NCBI GenBank assembly: GCA_905221605.1
Contig: CAJNDS010000957.1
Span: 1 to 64,000, forward strand
DNA: 64,000 nucleotides
Direction: 5' to 3'
Source of the DNA: Symbiodinium natans
Taxonomy: Eukaryota; Sar; Dinophyceae; Suessiales; Symbiodiniaceae
In this document: positions 59,172-64,000 of the stretch, piece by piece
How positions within the stretch are numbered: position 1 is the stretch's first letter
How the letters are laid out: every line of letters starts with the position of its first letter
Position numbers and translations under genes: made by a program
Notes under the pieces: generated by a model
Database searches by the model: none
Seen by the model: the letters and a program-made list of their open reading frames with translations, nothing else
What the model was told of the DNA's origin: nothing

Positions 59172-59396
59172 GTGGCCTGTTTGCAGCACGTGCTTCCAGT
59201 TGATGTCGGTCGTGCGGGCGGTGAAACAGTGAACGGTTGCTATCACGAGCTGCTACTGGCACTCCCTTTATGCCATGAGGATTTCCAGCAGGCCTTTGTC
59301 AACAAATCAGCAAATTTTGAACGTCACCATCCGTCAAGAAAGATAGCTGTGGGGGAGGCAAGAGCCTGGCAAAGATGTGAAACCTACTCTACGTGA
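59172..59396 (+). CDS. Probable exon or ORF
   Basis: Reads ETVNGCYHELLLALPLCHED then FQQAFVNKSANFERHHPSRK to a TGA near 59396. Same strand as 58894-59109. A minus frame at 59384-59566 follows. No family. Confidence 0.48.
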   Translation: MACLQHVLPVDVGRAGGETVNGCYHELLLALPLCHEDFQQAFVNKSANFERHHPSRKIAVGEARAWQRCETYST

Positions 59397-59985
59397 TTGC
59401 TCTCAAGTGCTGCGCCGGCCTGGCGGTGACGATGCACAACCAAGTTCGTCAGCAAATGGAAGGAGCTGCACACATCAAGGCTACCTAACCTCATACACAC
59501 GAACCCAACTGCATACGCAATGCCCCTGCTGCTTGTGCCACACATAGCAGAATACTGGGCCTCCAATGTTACAAGTGGCCCCCCCCCTTCTCCCCCGCCC
59601 CCCCTGAGTGCTGTTGGGTCGCTAGTTGGGGTGCAGCATCAGACAAGGTCAAAGTAACAGACGCCTTCCACACTTTCACAGCTCAAGGTACTGGTAGCAA
59701 ACAGGAGCATTTTCTGGGAAGCTCTCCCTTGTTTCGTGCCACGTTCACGAAATCAGGAGTGCAACTGTTGGTGCGCCTCACTGCTTCGCAGCAGCTGCAT
59801 CTGCCTGAGCCGCGGGGTTGAAAACTGTGCCGCTTGCAGATTGCGGCGTTGTGAAAAACACAAAATGAACAGCCTGTGCCCTCCTGCATGCAAAGCAAAG
59901 TAGTGATGTGGTACGTCTTGGCCCTAAGCCCTCGAAACCGCCTCGGATTCGGCATTTACAACTGCTTAAGTTAAGTCCCGATATT

Positions 59986-60245
59986 CTAGCAAGTTGCCGC
60001 GTGCTGCTCCAGGTAGTTTGCCAAATAGTCGACGGGATCATCTGGCAGCACCTTCCGCTTAGCAACTTATGGTGCAAGCCCTAAACCCTAAACCCTAAAC
60101 CCTAAACCCTGTTCTGTTGCCCTAAACCCTAAACCCTAAACCCTGTTCTGTTGCCGGTGGCAACGAAGCGCTCCAAGGGCTTCAGCTTGCGGCTCGCGCC
60201 TTGCAAACCTCCACCAGCCCTTCAGTGAGGTTGGGCACCATGTAC
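59986..60245 (-). CDS. Dpy-30 motif protein, two terminal exons
   Basis: Exon 60200-60245 reads YMVPNLTEGLVEVCK. Exon 59986-60051 reads VLPDDPVDYLANYLEQHAAT to a TAG. Joined they match the Dpy-30 / RII dimerisation motif (P-L-xGL-x5-P-xP-x-YLA-YL) with the usual spacing. This requires a GC donor (AAG|GCGCGAG) and acceptor CGGAAG; intron 60052-60199 contains two CCCTAAA tracts. Dpy-30 motifs form a helical dimer and occur in chromatin COMPASS subunits, radial-spoke and adenylate-kinase-like proteins. Here the motif is at the very C terminus; upstream exons are unknown. Confidence 0.85.
60078..60147 (-). repeat. Duplicated telomeric tract with GTTCTGTTGC
   Basis: Two CCCTAAA tracts, each followed by ccctgttctgttgc, inside the Dpy-30 intron. 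The block was tandemly duplicated. Confidence 0.9.
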
Positions 60246-60267
60246 CTCAGAACTGGGCTTCACCCGA

Positions 60268-60440
60268 AGAGCCCAATATGGCTTAATTAAGGAATATTCC
60301 TTAAATCATAATAGGGATCCTTAATATATGATTTAAGGTATATATTCCTTAATTAAGGAATATTCCTTAAATCATAATAGGGATCCTTAATATATGATTT
60401 AAGGTCTATTCCTTAATTAAGCAATATTGGGCTCTTTTGG
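60268..60440. mobile_element. Double hairpin element, AGCCCAATATTGCTTAATTAAGG family
   Basis: Outer ends GAAGAGCCCAATATGGC and GCAATATTGGGCTCTTTTGG match 5495-5603. The inner hairpin core (TTAATTAAGGAATATTCCTT..GGATCCTTAATATATGATTT) is present twice in tandem, giving 173 bp. Lies just upstream of the acceptor of the first Dpy-30 exon. Confidence 0.9.
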
Positions 60441-60470
60441 CATGAGACAAGCCCAACTCAGGGAGGGCCC

Positions 60471-60655
60471 TTTAGGGCTTAGGGCTTAGGGCTTAGGGCG
60501 AGGGCTTAGGGTCTAGGGTCTAGGGTCTAGGGTCTAGGGTCTAGGGTCTAGGGTCTAGGGTCTAGGGTCTAGGGTCTAGGGTCTAGGGTCTAGGGTCTAG
60601 GGTCTAGGGTTTAGGGTTTAGGGTTTAGGGTTTAGGGTTTAGGGTTAGGGCTATG
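60471..60655 (+). repeat. GGGCTTA, GGGTCTA and GGGTTTA arrays in series
   Basis: Four GGGCTTA units, then about 15 identical GGGTCTA units, then six GGGTTTA units: three variants in separate pure blocks. Confidence 0.97.
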
Positions 60656-60786
60656 AACCCTGACCCTCAGGGAATTGGGGCTATGGCTCGAAATCTTGTC
60701 GGACTACACAGTACCTGGCGCAACGCGTAAGCTGCCGATGTAAAGTCAGTCTTCAGTCCTCGATCACGTGAGGGTCTACGCTGACC

Positions 60787-60917
60787 AGGGATCCCCTAAT
60801 ATACCTCCCAAATTAAAACTACAGATACTGTAGTATCCTTCGTTGTAGATTGTCCTCCAAACCCTAAACCCTTTTTGAACGAGGAAACCCTAAACCCTAA
60901 ACCCTATTTCGGAAACC
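60787..60917. mobile_element. GGGGTTTCCGAAA-family element interrupted by telomeric units
   Basis: The right end (reverse complement) GGGGTTTCCGAAATAGGG and the left end AGGGATCCCCTAATATACC resemble 10735-10836. CCCTAAACCC units occupy 60859-60906 inside it. Confidence 0.55.
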
Positions 60918-60995
60918 CCGCCACTCAAAAAGCCAACCGAGCAGCTGCATGAGGTACTCTCGCAGTGGCAGCTCCAGGAGCTTCCGCTGCGCAGC
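60917..60995 (-). CDS. Internal exon, helical protein
   Basis: AAQRKLLELPLREYLMQLLG then WLFEWR, between acceptor aaaaaccgcag and donor CGGG|GTTTCCG. The donor lies in the end of the GGGGTTTCCG element, as in exon 10822-10875. It could be an upstream exon of the Dpy-30 gene on the same strand, but this is not shown. Confidence 0.6.
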
Positions 60996-61077
60996 CTGCG
61001 GTTTTTTTTCCCTAGGCTCGAGGGTTTAGGGTCTTATAGTAGGGTTTCGGGTTTAGGGTTTAGTTGCGGCTAACTGT

Positions 61078-61170
61078 ATGCAGATTTACAGCAGGCTACC
61101 AATCCAACAACACCTTCTGAACCTGGAAACTGCTTCATGCCAGGACTGTCTGAGGCTCAACAAACCCTAA
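61078..61170 (+). CDS. Possible small ORF
   Basis: MQIYSRLPIQQHLLNLETAS then CQDCLRLNKP; the stop is supplied by a CCCTAAA unit. Weak on its own. Confidence 0.33.
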   Translation: MQIYSRLPIQQHLLNLETASCQDCLRLNKP

Positions 61171-61554
61171 ACCCTAAACCAAAAAAAGCTCCTCGCGATC
61201 CAGGTGTCACAAGTTGATGTGGGTGCCAAGATTGCGGCCATGGTCGGCAGTTCTAGGCCGTTTCTCGGAAATGGTACATCTACACGTTGCAGGAAACCCA
61301 CGATCAATACCACGTCAAAACTACATAGATAAACTATAACTATCACATGAGCATAACTAGTACTACGCGGCCACGACGACTACTGCCATGTTTTACGAGT
61401 TACTATGGTGGTACACTATGACCTACTATACAACCTTCCGAAAATCTGGGAGAACCAACGCCAACAGGACCTTGCTCCAGATCTAAACCACGCAGACCGT
61501 AATGGCCCACGTCATCAGAAAGGTGTCAATCCCTCATTCTGACAACACGAATAT

Positions 61555-61833
61555 ATGGAAGTAATGGAAACCAGATGCGATCCTACAACTTCAATTGCAC
61601 CTACGTTGCACCTCATGGTCGGCGATGATGCGAAGGCGCGATGCATGCCTTTCTTCTTCCCTCTTCTCCGCGCTGCTGCAAGCTTCAGTCTCCTAGTGCG
61701 AGACTTCGGATACAACATGGCACATCATCCAGGAAACTCTGCAACATTACTAAAGTGCGTCGCTGCTCTGCACAACACTGCCGAGCGCTGCTATTGTGCC
61801 TTCCCAACAACGTGCTCGCACCATCTTCCCTAA
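61555..61833 (+). CDS. Possible ORF of 92 codons
   Basis: ATG-started frame with TSIAPTLHLMVGDDAKARCM and later ATLLKCVAALHNTAERCYCA. Natural composition. No family recognised. Confidence 0.4.
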   Translation: MEVMETRCDPTTSIAPTLHLMVGDDAKARCMPFFFPLLRAAASFSLLVRDFGYNMAHHPGNSATLLKCVAALHNTAERCYCAFPTTCSHHLP

Positions 61834-61881
61834 CAAACAAAAGCTTCTGCTAGCATGCATGCAGAACAGAAGAACGATACA

Positions 61882-61983
61882 TTGGGATGTTCCCCCTTAT
61901 ACAAACAGTCCTCAATAAGCAATGTAATAAGGGGGTGCTGTAATCCCTATTGAGGACTGCTAGTATAAGGGGAAACATCCCCA
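61882..61983. mobile_element. Hairpin element, TTGGGATGT family
   Basis: TTGGGATGTTCCCCCTTATA at the left; right (reverse complement) GGGGATGTTTCCCCTTATACTAGC. Inner arms share AGTCCTCAATA. No clear target duplication. Confidence 0.82.
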
Positions 61984-62094
61984 TCTTGGGGGTCTGAACG
62001 TTCAGAACTACAAGCCCGCTCTCCTTCTGCTTCATCGACTCTTCTGCCTCGGCGGCCGCTTTCGCCTTCCTCGGTAACTCAACCGACTGAGATG

Positions 62095-62192
62095 AGGGTT
62101 ACTTCTCTAAATTATGGCCCCCTTTTGGGGTCCCCTACGTCGTACGTCACGCTTCAATTATGGACCCCAACAGGAAGAGAACTACCCATGAG
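62095..62192. mobile_element. Hairpin element, GGGTAGTTCTC-like family
   Basis: GGGTTACTTCTCTAAATTATGG at the left pairs with right (reverse complement) GGGTAGTTCTCTTCCTGTTGG; an inner GGGGTCC..ATAATT is also mirrored. Confidence 0.6.
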
Positions 62193-62792
62193 TTTGGCTC
62201 CCTCCTACCTTCATGCTGGCTGGTTACTGGCAGCGCTGCTTCAATTGATGAGCAGAGCCTCGAACGTATCCCCCCCAAACAAACTCCTAGCCCACAAATT
62301 CTGTCCAACCTAACCCTAAACCCTAACCTTGCTCCATTCAAGCATCTCTGCCCGCCGCTCCCGGATCTCACGAGAAACCTCCAGATTTGTTTTTTGTAGT
62401 TTTTTTGGGGTTCTTGAGCAATTGGTGGGTTTCGGTCAATCATTAGCCGGCATAAGCTCATGGCTCGCATCGGCTGAGGCCTTGAATTTAGAAGCTGATG
62501 TTAGGCTTTAGGGTTTCGACTCTTACACTCGCACAAGGCCGGCAAGGCATCGGTTGGTAGGTCACGAAGTCTGGTGTGATACACGGAGTTTCCTTTTCAA
62601 ACTCCGTTGTTCAGCCCTCAGTCCCCATCCTTTACCAAACAACAACACATAATATCCAATCACACCCAAACCAAGGGGCCTGGGAACCTGAGGCACTCAT
62701 CTGACATTAGCATGTTTCGCCACCCGCACTGCGCGCACACAAGCACCCGCTCCGAACATTACCATGTTTAGGGTTTAGGGTTTAGGCTCAAG

Positions 62793-62926
62793 TCAAGATG
62801 GATAATCATTGAACCCTTTGGAGCGCCAGAACCCCACCTCTTCTTCAGGGGTCAGGTAGTTGAACGGCCGCCCGCTCCGCTCGATGTAGATCCGGGCACT
62901 TTCGAAGAGGTCCTGATGTTTGAGAT
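62793..62926 (-). CDS. Terminal exon, unknown protein
   Basis: Acceptor atccatcttggttgcag is strong. The exon reads LKHQDLFESARIYIERSGRP then FNYLTPEEEVGFWRSKGF and ends NDYPS at a TGA (62793-62795): 44 codons. A TTTAGGG tract lies 3' at 62766-62788. No family recognised, but the sequence is clearly protein-like. Confidence 0.82.
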
Positions 62927-63102
62927 CTGCAACCAAGATGGATGATTGAATGAATATGTAAGCTTGGATGCATGGACAGCTATACACACACAAACAACTA
63001 TAGACGAAACCAGGTGTAGATGGACTAGTGACGGAAGCTTGTGCGGGTGTAAAGGCAGGGTGATTTCTAGACATCCAGCAAACATATGAAAGCTGTTCCT
63101 CA

Positions 63103-63345
63103 ATGTTTCATCCATGTTACAAAGCAGAACTCGCATTTGTGGTTATGAGGAAGCTGCAGCCAGAGGTTTTTGTTGCCACTCGCGCAATCCCAAAACCCAC
63201 AATGCTTGTTGGGGGAGGTTCACTAGGTGGGCCGCCCCAAGACCCCCAGTCCACACAAGCCCTTCGCCCGCACTCTTACATACAGCTCCCCACGGTAAGT
63301 GGTGGGTCACATCAACCTTCTGTTACTGCAGGGCTTGCTGATTGA
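63103..63345 (+). CDS. Possible ORF, opposite strand to neighbours
   Basis: Plus frame with RKLQPEVFVATRAIPKPTML. Both neighbouring supported exons are minus, so it may be a shadow or lie in an intron. Confidence 0.36.
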   Translation: MFHPCYKAELAFVVMRKLQPEVFVATRAIPKPTMLVGGGSLGGPPQDPQSTQALRPHSYIQLPTVSGGSHQPSVTAGLAD

Positions 63346-63563
63346 AGGTGGCCAACCAAAGAATGTGCCAATTCCCGGGTGGATTCGCGTCTGTCGGTTT
63401 AACTCGCCTGGCGTGTTTTCATCGGATTATGGGCTTTTCTTTCACGGCCTCAATACTTCATAATAATTAGGGCTTGACCCAGACAGACGCTGAACTCCGA
63501 CTCTGGGGCGGTGACACGCTTGAGGGGGCTCTCCGACTCTCTGGCTTCATATGGTGCCAGGAT

Positions 63564-63704
63564 CTAGGGCTCCTCCTCATCTTTGCCCGCGATGGGCAGG
63601 TTCAGCACACCTTTGTTAGCGACATCCTGGAAGAAGTCTTGCAGGCTGTGCACGTCTTGGGTGAGGTTGTTGTTGATGTAGGCCTGCCACTCAGACGTGG
63701 AACC
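63564..63704 (-). CDS. Terminal exon, acidic protein
   Basis: Acceptor gggttgtttcag, then GSTSEWQAYINNNLTQDVHS, LQDFFQDVANKGVLNL and IAGKDEEEP to a TAG at 63564-63566: 46 codons with high helix propensity. The longer plus frame here (63474-63833) is Leu/Val/Gln-rich and judged a shadow. Confidence 0.86.
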   Translation of the reverse strand, partial: GSTSEWQAYINNNLTQDVHSLQDFFQDVANKGVLNLPIAGKDEEEP

Positions 63705-63926
63705 CTGAAACAACCCGCGTGGTATACCACCCCTGCCCTGATCCTACTACAACCTCAAATATCGCAGCGTCCTAGCCTGCTCCTACCTCAACAAAATGGC
63801 GCTGCAGTCACACTTGGTCATAGCAAAGTATGACAGCTTCCCTCCTGGATTTGCGCTGATGACTCTTGCTCTCCACGTGATCCCATCCAAGCAAGCAACC
63901 CTCCCACTACTGCCAAATTGAGTCTG

Positions 63927-64000
63927 CTAGCCGTCGGCCTGCATGGACTTCTCGAAAGTCTCCAGGGAGGCACCACTGCTCTGCCAGCGCGCCTTGCAGA
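63927..64000 (-). CDS. Terminal exon, cut by the window edge
   Basis: Reads CKARWQSSGASLETFEKSMQ then ADG to a TAG at 63927-63929. The upstream part lies outside the window. Together with 63564-63704 it shows minus-strand coding at the right edge; being two stop-ended exons, they belong to different genes or alternative ends. Confidence 0.74.
   Translation of the reverse strand, partial: CKARWQSSGASLETFEKSMQADG

Noticed and set aside
63474-63833. Plus-strand 119-codon frame
   Set aside because: Opposite the strong minus exon 63564-63704, with a skewed Leu/Val/Gln composition typical of antisense.

Overview
The window reads as nuclear DNA of a dinoflagellate, most likely from the Suessiales/Symbiodiniaceae; this is an inference. 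The reasons are mid-range GC, the plant/dinoflagellate-type telomere repeat TTTAGGG scattered through the interior, ankyrin-repeat coding, very short exons on both strands, at least two well-supported introns with a GC donor, and many short hairpin repeats of the kind reported as introners in dinoflagellates. I found no rRNA, CRISPR or bacterial-type operon. tRNAs were not searched exhaustively.

The window is a patchwork of small exons (about 10 to 110 codons) separated by two kinds of non-coding unit. The first kind is tracts of telomere-like heptamers. The second is about two dozen 80-170 bp inverted-repeat (MITE-like) elements, which I sort into roughly ten families by their termini. Splicing GT...AG or GC...AG across these units joins flanking frames repeatedly. 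The clearest cases are a three-exon gene at 49798-50588 (one hairpin intron, one purely telomeric intron), another at 10468-11219 with the same pair, the hairpin at 42650-42747 whose splicing would regenerate the exact pre-insertion sequence, and telomeric introns at 31586-31640, 18527-18559, 25192-25268 and 5333-5388.

Layout. 0-9.3 kb: minus-strand ankyrin-repeat exons among telomeric tracts, hairpins, a duplicated MITE and a 61-bp tandem repeat. 10.4-13.4 kb: minus-strand gene models, including a pyridoxamine-phosphate-oxidase-like (Alr4036-type) gene. 13.5-25.3 kb: short genes on both strands. 26-32 kb: plus-strand exons and the largest telomere-variant array (30729-31247). 32.2-38.2 kb: minus-strand exons, a 720-bp GT microsatellite and a sulfotransferase-like exon. 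39.9-52.5 kb: dense small genes with the best MITE-in-exon examples. 53.3-56.4 kb: a conventional multi-exon polytopic membrane protein gene whose identified introns, apart from one at its 5' part, lack both repeat types. 56.5-64 kb: small genes including a Dpy-30-motif gene at 59986-60245 and several convincing terminal exons.

Gene ends are uncertain: most CDS entries are exons or exon groups recognised by open frame, amino-acid character and splice-site fit, not complete genes. No transcript data were available. Where both strands are open, I say so and lower the confidence.
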